Virus record (IMG/VR): IMGVR_UViG_3300005613_000001
Span: 378,279-442,278 of that record
Length of the DNA stretch: 64,000 nt
Source: a virus
Reading direction: 5' to 3' (one strand)
The position numbers and the translations under genes are program-made. Positions within the stretch are counted from its first letter, which is position 1; the number at the start of each line of letters is the position of its first letter. The notes beneath the pieces are model-generated. The model made no database searches and was not told the DNA's origin. It was given only the letters and a program-made list of their open reading frames with translations. Below, one piece after another: positions 16,688-23,902 of this stretch.

Positions 16688-17074
16688 CTAAGGGGTGGGT
16701 TTCGTAGCATCAGGAAAAGTTACTGGCCCCATCGCATCGTTACCATTGCCACCATCGGGCATCTGTGGAGGACCATCCCCTGTTGAAACTAAATTATTCT
16801 TACTTTGTGTATCTGCTTGTGATACTTTGTCCAAATTCTCTTTTATCTTAGCAGGCCAATCTGATACTTGGTCTTCACGAACTCCTAATAGCTCAGAAAG
16901 CCCCTCCGCATTGTTGCAAAGCTTTGAAAAACTATCCCAAAAGTCTTTACCTACCTGCATACCAATGCGCACAACTTCCATAGCCTTAGAATCATCACCG
17001 CTATCTAAAAGAGGCGGTAATTTTTCTTCGCCATCGGCATCTACCTTTTCCCAAAGATCATAAAAATTTCCCAT
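16688..17074 (-). CDS. 128-aa possible virion or cargo protein
   Basis: Starts MGNFYDLWEKVDADGEEKLP, a looser version of the cargo motif, then a helical core and a Pro/Gly-rich tail ending DATKPTP. ATG 17074 is one base after the stop of the upstream gene. No family recognised. Confidence 0.6.
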   Translation of the reverse strand: MGNFYDLWEKVDADGEEKLPPLLDSGDDSKAMEVVRIGMQVGKDFWDSFSKLCNNAEGLSELLGVREDQVSDWPAKIKENLDKVSQADTQSKNNLVSTGDGPPQMPDGGNGNDAMGPVTFPDATKPTP

Positions 17075-17075
17075 A

Positions 17076-17390
17076 TTATTCCACAATTTCTAAAATTGGG
17101 TTATCACCTGTTGTGTATCTATCTTTTAAATAAATAGCATTTTGACCATATTCGGTAAAGGTTTCGCCATCCTTCATCTCACGATTGTTAGCGGCAGATA
17201 GACCTGGAATCCATGTAGAACGAAGCTCTACGTGGTTTGCTATATTGCTTACTGCCCTATCTTGGTCGTTATCATGACGATCAGGATGCAGAATGCCAGG
17301 GGATCGGGAATTGGTTTTTGGACCCATTAATTCTGTACTATTTAACTCTAAATTTACTCTAAATGTAATTTCTGGACTTGGATTCGCCAT
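17076..17390 (-). CDS. Hypothetical 104-aa protein
   Basis: Reads MANPSPEITFRVNLELNSTE to ending DNPILEIVE. Beta-strand-rich start; AAAGGAG RBS. First of a run of four minus-strand genes including two clear cargo candidates. No family recognised. Confidence 0.6.
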   Translation of the reverse strand: MANPSPEITFRVNLELNSTELMGPKTNSRSPGILHPDRHDNDQDRAVSNIANHVELRSTWIPGLSAANNREMKDGETFTEYGQNAIYLKDRYTTGDNPILEIVE

Positions 17391-17418
17391 TATTGTCTCC
17401 TTTAGAAAATATTTAGTC

Positions 17419-17631
17419 CTATCTTTTCATTTTACGTTTCATTTTACGCTTCATGAATCCCATCAAAGGCTTACATGATCCCTCCTTCGCACACGATTGA
17501 TCCATTGGCTTAGGAGCGGCTCGCTGACTACGGTTACTTCTGCATTTGCTGGAAAATTGCGGATCTTCCCCATTGCTGTAAGAAGCCGACACTTCACCCG
17601 TATCTTCTAACCATTTTCTGAAACTTAACAT
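17419..17631 (-). CDS. 70-aa basic capsid-cargo candidate
   Basis: Starts MLSFRKWLEDTGEVSASYSN, a targeting-type N-terminus, and ends in a strongly basic KRKMKRKMKR tail, as expected for a protein packed with DNA. Possible cleavage after T-G-E. A TATATATA element lies upstream on the minus strand. Confidence 0.65.
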   Translation of the reverse strand: MLSFRKWLEDTGEVSASYSNGEDPQFSSKCRSNRSQRAAPKPMDQSCAKEGSCKPLMGFMKRKMKRKMKR

Positions 17632-17675
17632 ATTACTGAATATATATAGATAGGACTTTAAAGGATTTAAGCAGG

Positions 17676-17864
17676 ATGCTATTATTTAAATGGTTCAAAA
17701 GAAAGAACAAAGAAAACTCTAAGGATTCCCCTCTCTGCCCTAAATGTAATATGCCAATGGAAAGCTTTACCCCTTGGGGATGCCCTGTTGAACAGAAGAA
17801 TGGGGAATTTTGTGACTATTTTGGGAATGTCACTGATATAATCTGGCGATGCCCTAGTTGTTAA
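17676..17864 (+). CDS. 62-aa zinc-ribbon protein
   Basis: Basic N-terminus, then CPKCNMPMESFTPWGCPVEQ and a C-terminal CPSC pair, giving a plausible four-Cys zinc ribbon. Stop overlaps the convergent methylase gene by four bases. Role unknown. Confidence 0.6.
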   Translation: MLLFKWFKRKNKENSKDSPLCPKCNMPMESFTPWGCPVEQKNGEFCDYFGNVTDIIWRCPSC

Positions 17865-18676
17865 TAGTTAAACCAAACACATTCCATTTTGTAGTCTTTG
17901 GTCTTCTTCTGAGATGCGTGATTGACAATTTTTTTCTTCTTACATCGCCAATCTTGATACAGCCGCCTATAAAGCTTAGAAGAATAGCCACTTATCATGG
18001 CTTTGCCCTTGAAACTATTTAACACGTTAGCAAGAGCAATATGGTCGTCATCTGTCATCTCATGCTCATAAACATCTTTGCTGACTCTAGTTTCTGGCAA
18101 ATAAGGAGGATCAGCATATATGAAAGTCTTTTTGTCATTAAATGCCTTTATTACCTCAATTCCCAGCTTGTTAAGAATGTAAACTCTTTCTAATTTCTTG
18201 GAAATTGCAGGCAATTCATCCAAAATAGTATTCCATGCATTCAAATCACCTGGCTTCCCGCCTCGTTTTCTTGTAGACCACGCAAAATGTTTCTGTAGCC
18301 CTCCTCTGCTCATTCTGCGTGTTACAAACTCATTGATAGCATGACTTAAATAATCCTTAAATGGCCTTTTCGCCCGGCTAATCGCTCGCCTGAAAGTCTG
18401 CTCTGTATAAGGAGTTCTTTTGAGGCGACTGATAAACTCCCCTGGTTCATCCCTCAATGCCCTGAAAATCTGAACAATGCCCAAATCAATGTCATTCAAA
18501 CATTCTTCTGAACATTTTTCATCCTTATTTAGAAAGACATTTGCCCCACCACAAAAAGGCTCTATGTAGCACATGTCTTCATAGTCCTCTGGGAAGAACT
18601 CAAGAATCCAATTAGATAAATAATATTTGCCCCCATGAATCTTAATGGGGGGCCTGATTTTTTTCTTTCGGGGCAT
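17861..18676 (-). CDS. D12-class DNA adenine methyltransferase (Dam-like)
   Basis: 271 residues from MPRKKKIRPPIKIHGGKYYL. SAM-binding motif EPFCGGANVFLN near residue 40 and catalytic ADPPYL (DPPY) near residue 180 define the alpha-class N6-adenine methylase order. Full length. Could protect phage DNA from restriction or mark it. Target site cannot be read from sequence. Starts two bases after the stop of the upstream zinc-finger gene. Confidence 0.85.
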   Translation of the reverse strand: MPRKKKIRPPIKIHGGKYYLSNWILEFFPEDYEDMCYIEPFCGGANVFLNKDEKCSEECLNDIDLGIVQIFRALRDEPGEFISRLKRTPYTEQTFRRAISRAKRPFKDYLSHAINEFVTRRMSRGGLQKHFAWSTRKRGGKPGDLNAWNTILDELPAISKKLERVYILNKLGIEVIKAFNDKKTFIYADPPYLPETRVSKDVYEHEMTDDDHIALANVLNSFKGKAMISGYSSKLYRRLYQDWRCKKKKIVNHASQKKTKDYKMECVWFNY

Positions 18677-18678
18677 GT

Positions 18679-18864
18679 TTATTCTGCTTGATATTTGCGA
18701 ATGATTTTCTTGCATCTATGACAAACGACATCTTCTGTGTGACCGAAGCCACCGTCCCAAAACCAAGCTGCGTCGGAATCGGTACGACAATCTACGCACA
18801 TGACCCGCATGTATGCATCTTTGTCGTTTGTTCCCTCTATATAAAAATAGCACTCTTCATTCAT
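18679..18864 (-). CDS. 61-aa zinc-finger protein
   Basis: MNEECYFYIEGTNDKDAYMR with CVDC and CHRC pairs about 28 residues apart, so a small treble-clef or ribbon. Located directly before the adenine methylase gene and probably co-transcribed. A TATTAT element lies six bases before the chosen ATG. Confidence 0.55.
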   Translation of the reverse strand: MNEECYFYIEGTNDKDAYMRVMCVDCRTDSDAAWFWDGGFGHTEDVVCHRCKKIIRKYQAE

Positions 18865-18882
18865 TAACATATAATAGTAAAA

Positions 18883-19632
18883 ATGAAAAGATTCGGAACA
18901 AAACGACTCTTGGCAATATTGGGACTAATAGGCGTAGCAGCCTTTATGCTCTGGCCTGAATCCCTAACTCATAAAGCCCCTGAGTATAAATTAGAAAATA
19001 TCACTATTTATAAGCAGCCTGATGGTATAAGCTGCGGACCTACATCTTGTGCTATGGTTCTGAAGCTTTATGGAAAAGATGTGTCCATTGAAGATATTAA
19101 AAAGGTTGCCAAAACAACGTGGTATAAATCAAACGAGGCGGAAATTGGCATGACCGCCCCCGAATATATTGAGACTGCTCTTAAGCATTTTGGTGTGCCT
19201 TGTAAATTGAAAACGGGTGATTTAAATGATTTGAAAGCTTACATTGAGCGAGATCGCCCCCCAATAGTATTGCTCCGAAGCAGTAAAACCACTTGGCACT
19301 ATGTCGCAGTTATAGGTTACACGCGCACGGGATTTGCTATAGCTGATCCTGCCGGGTACGAACACACAATGGAAAATTCTGTATTTGAGAATGCCTGGAA
19401 TTTTTCAAGCGACATGTATGGTGCTAAGATAACTGATCCTTGTAAAGTATGTGGGGGCGACGGCAAGATATCAGAGCTTCCAGGTCAATTGGGGAAATGC
19501 GACAATTGTGCAGGCACGGGCGAGGGATCTGATGTTTTGGTGCAACTTTTAAATTTGGCAGATGTGACGGGCAATATGTTAATTGTGCCAACAAAAGGGA
19601 TAAATAAAAAGGAGGAAAACAATGGCAGTTAG
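18883..19632 (+). CDS. Membrane-anchored C39-type cysteine peptidase fused to DnaJ-type zinc motif
   Basis: 249 residues. Signal anchor (LLAILGLIGVAAFMLWP), then a C39-like papain-fold domain: Cys51 in QPDGISCGPTSC, His139 in TTWHYVAVIGY, Asp155 in IADPAG. After it come two CxxCxGxG repeats (187-194, 206-213), the half-site pattern of the DnaJ zinc finger. Family members cleave double-glycine leader peptides or act as bacteriocin maturation proteases; here probably periplasmic. TATAAT sits seven bases before ATG. Overlaps the next gene by 11 bases. Confidence 0.75.
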   Translation: MKRFGTKRLLAILGLIGVAAFMLWPESLTHKAPEYKLENITIYKQPDGISCGPTSCAMVLKLYGKDVSIEDIKKVAKTTWYKSNEAEIGMTAPEYIETALKHFGVPCKLKTGDLNDLKAYIERDRPPIVLLRSSKTTWHYVAVIGYTRTGFAIADPAGYEHTMENSVFENAWNFSSDMYGAKITDPCKVCGGDGKISELPGQLGKCDNCAGTGEGSDVLVQLLNLADVTGNMLIVPTKGINKKEENNGS

Positions 19633-19828
19633 AGCATGCAGTGTAGAATATAGATTAACACAGAATACCTTACTTGCAATATTAAACGAGGACCATTTTT
19701 TACAAACGGTCCCCCGAGATCAATGGGCGATTACAAGTTTTGATGCTAAAACAATGATAGTATGCATCAAAATGACTAATGATGTAAGTATAACCAATCT
19801 TACTGTAACACTGCCTGAATTTGTTTAA
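19622..19828 (+). CDS. Hypothetical 68-aa protein
   Basis: Reads MAVRACSVEYRLTQNTLLAI and ends TVTLPEFV; beta-rich. Very good RBS AAAGGAGGAAAAC inside the end of the peptidase gene. No family recognised. Ends next to a convergent gene. Confidence 0.6.
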   Translation: MAVRACSVEYRLTQNTLLAILNEDHFLQTVPRDQWAITSFDAKTMIVCIKMTNDVSITNLTVTLPEFV

Positions 19829-20011
19829 TTACTCTTCTTCTACCCCGTGTTCAGCTAACCATTCTTTAAAAACTTTCTCAGTATGGTTAGTTAAATATGT
19901 ATCAATTGCACCGCAATCGAATACATTAACACGTTCTAGTAGTTCAGCAATTTCTTCAACGGTGAATTTTTTTTCTTTGTTCCACCACCAAAAAGCTTTA
20001 GCCTTTTCCAT
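19829..20011 (-). CDS. Hypothetical 60-aa protein
   Basis: Reads MEKAKAFWWWNKEKKFTVEE and ends VFKEWLAEHGVEEE. Helical and acidic at the end. RBS GGAGG. It ends with an F-K-E-W string like the cargo tag, but at the C-terminus, so probably chance. Co-directional with the thioredoxin gene. Confidence 0.55.
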   Translation of the reverse strand: MEKAKAFWWWNKEKKFTVEEIAELLERVNVFDCGAIDTYLTNHTEKVFKEWLAEHGVEEE

Positions 20012-20023
20012 TTTAACCTCCTA

Positions 20024-20572
20024 TTATCTTCTCCAAGGCAACCCGTGTTCGGGCTTTACATTAAGCCAGGCAAGGAAACTTGTAGCACCAAGATACCCTT
20101 TCCCTGATTTGACGACTTGTGGAGCTTCAACTGTAGATTTCTCGGCGTTTACAATGAAATATGCCGGAATTCCCTTAACTCCATAAGACTTAGCAATATT
20201 TGGCTCTTCATCTGTGTCGCACATATAGAAAACGTATTTCTCCATAGACTTTTTAACTCTTTCATTGGAAAGAGTCTCGTTTTTCATTCTTTGGCAATAA
20301 CTACACCAATCTGCGGTAAAGAATATAAGCACATCCTTATCTGAGGCTCTAGCCGCATCTAATGCGCCTTGATAACCCTTACCAACATCTTCATGGGGAA
20401 CCACTTCTTCTTCAACTGGTTCTTCTTCCCTTCCTTCGGGTTCTGCTTCCCAAGTTGTGTCCTGCCAACCCTCTTCTTGCTCTGCTGGTGTGAACATTCC
20501 TTGCTCTAATGCGAGAATTCCCAATCCTAACACCACGGCTACAAGAAGTAACACCACCGTATTGGATTTCAT
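20024..20572 (-). CDS. Membrane-anchored thioredoxin-like protein
   Basis: 182 residues. Signal anchor MKSNTVVLLLVAVVLGLGIL, an acidic Glu-rich linker (about 30-65), then a thioredoxin fold with active site WCSYC in FFTADWCSYCQRMKNETL and cis-Pro in GVKGIPAYFIV. Like the C-terminal domain of DsbD or periplasmic thioredoxins, it would reduce or rearrange disulfides outside the cytoplasm, fitting the many Cys-containing secreted proteins here. Confidence 0.85.
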   Translation of the reverse strand: MKSNTVVLLLVAVVLGLGILALEQGMFTPAEQEEGWQDTTWEAEPEGREEEPVEEEVVPHEDVGKGYQGALDAARASDKDVLIFFTADWCSYCQRMKNETLSNERVKKSMEKYVFYMCDTDEEPNIAKSYGVKGIPAYFIVNAEKSTVEAPQVVKSGKGYLGATSFLAWLNVKPEHGLPWRR

Positions 20573-20593
20573 TAAGACCTCCTATATACAAAT

Positions 20594-21394
20594 ATGCAAA
20601 AGATTTTCTTCCTTGTATTAATAATAATACCCTCTACGGTATTTAGTGATGAACCGGATAAAATACTACACGAAAAGTGTCTGTACCCAACCGTAATCAT
20701 TGCTTCACATACGGAAGGTCGCACCCGTGAGCGTGGAACAGGTGTTATTGTTAGAAGTGAAAAAATCGATGATTCTTATTTTAATGTCGTAGCAACCTGT
20801 CAGCATGTCTTAACCCACGCTGATATGGCAATTAAACTTCCTATTTTTAAAGATTGGTCTAAATTTGAAAAGTGGGAAGTGTTTCCTTGTCTTAAATTCG
20901 CAGGACATAAAGATAGAGATTTAGGGATTGTTTTATTTGTAAGCTCAGAACCAATGCCCACTGCCGATTGGGGAATGGATGAGAAATTATTCATGGGCAC
21001 AAGAATAATGAAAATTGCTTGCGGGAATGCAGAAGATCCCCGTTTAGATTGGGGATATATTAGCTCCCTCAATAATATAAAACATGAACACTCTGGGAAA
21101 ATTAGAACATCAATTACAACTGTTCCCGGTGACTCCGGTGGACCAGTATTCTGCAACTATAAAATTATAGGGTTGGCTCAATCTATTAAAATGGTACAAG
21201 GCATGCCTGTGACCTGTATTTCTAATGCAATTCCAGCCCCTTTATTTAAAGAGTGGAATGAAGAAGAAAAGGGGCGGTTGGCGTTTGTATATGATCCCGA
21301 AAGCCCCTTGCCAATTTTAAGTTTTGCTATTGCAAAATTTGAATCTTATGAGATAAATAATAGCGTAATTCCTGAACACCATTGGGAGAATTGA
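20594..21394 (+). CDS. Secreted trypsin-like serine protease
   Basis: 266 residues with signal peptide MQKIFFLVLIIIPSTVFSDE. Catalytic triad His71 (ATCQHVLTH), Asp109 (KDRDLGIVLF), Ser181 (VPGDSGGPVF). Length and motif order fit a single S1 domain with no PDZ. Exported. The stop overlaps the ATG of a cargo candidate (TGATG). One of several envelope-directed proteases in this window. Confidence 0.85.
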   Translation: MQKIFFLVLIIIPSTVFSDEPDKILHEKCLYPTVIIASHTEGRTRERGTGVIVRSEKIDDSYFNVVATCQHVLTHADMAIKLPIFKDWSKFEKWEVFPCLKFAGHKDRDLGIVLFVSSEPMPTADWGMDEKLFMGTRIMKIACGNAEDPRLDWGYISSLNNIKHEHSGKIRTSITTVPGDSGGPVFCNYKIIGLAQSIKMVQGMPVTCISNAIPAPLFKEWNEEEKGRLAFVYDPESPLPILSFAIAKFESYEINNSVIPEHHWEN

Positions 21395-21975
21395 TGAAGA
21401 CATTTAAAGAATATGCCGGAGAACGCGATTTTATAGCTGAAGTGGCTCTAATTATGGCCGAAGAAAATATTGACCCAGTGGAGTTTATCGATAATTGCAT
21501 CCAAGAATGCCAACCTCAATTATTTAATGAGGCGGGCTTAATGAACAGAATGGGGAATTGGTTTCAAAAAGCTGGCGAATACGCCGCCCAAATCCCCAGT
21601 AGAGTCGGGAGTTACATAGATCAACAGTCAGCCATCGGTGGAATTGAAGTGGCTACTAATTTTAAAAATGCCTATCATTATTTAAATAATGCCAATGCAG
21701 TTTTGGAAAAGTATCGCAAACAAAATCCTGCCGGAGACGCAGAATTAATTCAAGGGGTAAATGAATTGGCACAATTCGTCCAAGCTGCGATGCAAAAATT
21801 GTATAATATGAAAAAGAAAGCAGATCGGGTTGAAGGCAGAATTAAAGCTCACACTATGCAAAATAGGCAGAGCCCCGATTGGGCACCGCCCCCAGGAAGT
21901 CAACAGGCTCCGGCCCCAGCACCAGCCAACCCGGCACCAACTCCTGCTGCTATTCCGGTTCCTGGTGGACCCTAA
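21394..21975 (+). CDS. 193-aa capsid-cargo candidate, closest match to T4 signal
   Basis: Starts MKTFKEYAGERDFIAE; the F-I-A-E end equals the T4 internal-protein cleavage site in MKTYQEFIAE. The remainder has helical segments (VEFIDNCIQECQPQLFNEAG, a 40-residue helix near 75-140) and an Ala/Pro-rich tail. ATG 21394 has GGGAGAATTG ahead of it. Likely packaged and processed by the prohead protease. Confidence 0.75.
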   Translation: MKTFKEYAGERDFIAEVALIMAEENIDPVEFIDNCIQECQPQLFNEAGLMNRMGNWFQKAGEYAAQIPSRVGSYIDQQSAIGGIEVATNFKNAYHYLNNANAVLEKYRKQNPAGDAELIQGVNELAQFVQAAMQKLYNMKKKADRVEGRIKAHTMQNRQSPDWAPPPGSQQAPAPAPANPAPTPAAIPVPGGP

Positions 21976-22262
21976 ATCCAGCCCGTTTTTTCAGCTTGAG
22001 TTAAATCATGGAGTGTGACTTTTCGCCCAACCACTTCTGATATGCTCTCTAAAAAGTGTTTGGCTATGTCTATCTGAGCCGCCCGAAAATACTCTGGACC
22101 CTGCTGCTTGGCCCATTCAAAAGCCTCGGGATCAACTCCCCAGTCAAAGAATTCTCCATCAATGAAAATCTGCTTGTCCATCATCCCATCATCATCCGTG
22201 GCTATTTTAATCTCAAACTTCTTTTTTCCTTCGTCTCTCTTTTTTTCTTCTTGTGTAGCCAT
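21972..22262 (-). CDS. Hypothetical 96-aa protein
   Basis: A Lys/Glu-rich start (MATQEEKKRDEGKKKFEIKI), then a compact alpha/beta part containing IFIDGEFFDWGVDPEAFEWA and a final helix. Resembles small phage proteins of unknown role. Convergent by four bases with the cargo gene. Confidence 0.6.
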   Translation of the reverse strand: MATQEEKKRDEGKKKFEIKIATDDDGMMDKQIFIDGEFFDWGVDPEAFEWAKQQGPEYFRAAQIDIAKHFLESISEVVGRKVTLHDLTQAEKTGWI

Positions 22263-22294
22263 ACTTTTATATTAGTCTCTCACTACATATTATT

Positions 22295-22819
22295 ATGGAT
22301 TTCAAAGAGTGGATTATAGAAGAGTCATCTCTAAATGACCTATATCAAAGTGCGGTAGATGCGTTCCCCAACTGTCGTAAGCGTCAGCATTCCATTGATG
22401 AAATCACAATTACAAGATTAGAGTGGGTGCCTTATCGTGGAATGAGAACCCTTTTTATAAAAGGGCTAGCTCAAAATACCTCAAATGGGCACGAATATTC
22501 TCCGGTTGTTGTCTTTAAAGGAGTTCAGTACCACAATGAAGGCGAAGGAAATCTTGTAGAAATTATTGATAATAATGGGGTTCGCCATTTCTTCGAAAAG
22601 CTGTCAAATCAAGACACTCAAATTCTCACAAAATGTACGTGCAAGGACTATGAATGGAGATTTAGGCATAAAAACTTTGAAGATCACTCACATCAGGGAA
22701 GAGATAGAACACCTTATGTTGCATTGTTTAACCCTGGCATAGCTGATATTGCCCCTGGTTTGTGCAAACACATTATGAAATTAGCTCATGTTTTGTCGGA
22801 ATCTGGAATTACTGGTTGA
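22295..22819 (+). CDS. SWIM-type zinc-binding protein with capsid-targeting N-terminus
   Basis: 174 residues. MDFKEWIIEESSLNDLYQ fits the targeting pattern with an I-E-E site at residue 10. The C-terminal half contains CTCKDYEWRFR and PGLCKHIMKLAHVL, the C-x-C...C-x-H order of SWIM zinc modules that bind DNA or protein. Such proteins occur in T4-like phages without known role. If packaged it is a candidate injected DNA-binding factor. Confidence 0.6.
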   Translation: MDFKEWIIEESSLNDLYQSAVDAFPNCRKRQHSIDEITITRLEWVPYRGMRTLFIKGLAQNTSNGHEYSPVVVFKGVQYHNEGEGNLVEIIDNNGVRHFFEKLSNQDTQILTKCTCKDYEWRFRHKNFEDHSHQGRDRTPYVALFNPGIADIAPGLCKHIMKLAHVLSESGITG

Positions 22820-22849
22820 TTTTTAATGGCAGTTTAACTATTATAGTGT

Positions 22850-23626
22850 ATGCCTAGAAAATTAAAAAATCTTATTGGACACACATTTGGCAAACTCACT
22901 GTTGTTAAATATGCTGGACTCAAACCAGCAGGTAAACAAAAACAATCGGCATGGTTATGCAAGTGTGAATGTGGAACCATTGTTGAAGTGCTAAATAATA
23001 ATCTCAAAAAAGGCAATACTAAGTCTTGTGGATGTCATCATAAGAAGCGAGCCAAAGAAGCCAATCTTATAGATATATCAGGTAAAAAATACGGTCTGTT
23101 GCAAGCTCTAGAATATGTTGAATCCCGAAATCGCAACGCCTATTGGAAATGTATTTGTGAGTGTGGCAAAGAAACCATAGTATCATCTTGTGGACTAAAA
23201 AGCGGCGGTGTAAAATCTTGCGGGTGTAGACAAGGTAATTTTATTCATGGAGAATGGTCAAAAGGAAGAGCAAATTATTCAAGATATAGAAGACAAGATC
23301 CGCTTGTAAGATTGAGACATAATGTAAGTGCTGCTATTCGTGATTCCCTTAAATATAAATCAAATAAATCTATTTTTGATTATTTGCCCTATACATTTCA
23401 AGAATTAAAAGAACATTTAGAATCACAATTTGAATCGTGGATGACGTGGGATAATTATGGCGGCAAGAGCAATGATGAGCGAAAAACCTGGCACATGGAC
23501 CACATACAACCCCAATGTAAATTTTCTTATCAATCACTTGACGACCCTCTAATGGTTGAATGCTGGGCATTATCCAACCTTCAACCATTAGAGAAAAAAA
23601 CCAACTTTTCAAAAGGAGCTAAATAA
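22850..23626 (+). CDS. HNH homing endonuclease with tandem zinc-ribbon DNA-binding repeats
   Basis: 258 residues. Two N-terminal repeats of the type GxxFGxLTVV...W-x-C-x-C-x-CG...SCGC (residues 9-65 and 75-125) bind DNA. A C-terminal HNH nuclease has WHMDHIQPQCKF and WALSNLQPLEKKTNFSKG. Free-standing homing endonuclease. TATTAT lies five bases before ATG and no RBS is seen. Coupled to a small zinc-ribbon gene directly downstream. Confidence 0.85.
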   Translation: MPRKLKNLIGHTFGKLTVVKYAGLKPAGKQKQSAWLCKCECGTIVEVLNNNLKKGNTKSCGCHHKKRAKEANLIDISGKKYGLLQALEYVESRNRNAYWKCICECGKETIVSSCGLKSGGVKSCGCRQGNFIHGEWSKGRANYSRYRRQDPLVRLRHNVSAAIRDSLKYKSNKSIFDYLPYTFQELKEHLESQFESWMTWDNYGGKSNDERKTWHMDHIQPQCKFSYQSLDDPLMVECWALSNLQPLEKKTNFSKGAK

Positions 23627-23806
23627 ATGAAAATTTCAGTAATAGTAACAGATCAGGGCAACGGGGGAGCTTATTGTCCGAATTGCCATAAATGTCTTGA
23701 TAATGGAGATCCCCGCATCAAGTTCCCCTCAAAGTGCCCCAAATGTGAAGTTGAATTTACAGGTGTTGATGAACCCTGGCTCAGCCCAGGTGGGAGTGAT
23801 TTTTAA
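23627..23806 (+). CDS. 59-aa zinc-ribbon protein
   Basis: Reads MKISVIVTDQGNGGAYCPNC with a second pair CPKC about 18 residues on. RBS AAAGGAG lies in the end of the HNH gene, and the ATG immediately follows its TAA. Ends before a strong terminator. Function unknown. Confidence 0.6.
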   Translation: MKISVIVTDQGNGGAYCPNCHKCLDNGDPRIKFPSKCPKCEVEFTGVDEPWLSPGGSDF

Positions 23807-23811
23807 ACAAA

Positions 23812-23841
23812 AAAGGCCCCTTTCTAACGAAAGGGGCCTTT
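23812..23841. terminator. Strong bidirectional terminator
   Basis: A 13-bp perfect stem AAAGGCCCCTTTC with TAAC loop, flanked by A and U runs. It separates the plus-strand HNH operon from the minus-strand cas3, insulating the CRISPR locus. Confidence 0.85.
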
Positions 23842-23902
23842 CCCAAGGGCTTCGAGTCATTGTCCAATCTTATGTGACGACACCCCGTTTCGACCCACAC
23901 GG

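Noticed and set aside
20000-20012. C-terminal VFKEWLAEHGVEEE in the 60-aa protein as a cargo tag
   Set aside because: T4 capsid-targeting sequences act at the N-terminus; a short C-terminal match is likely chance.
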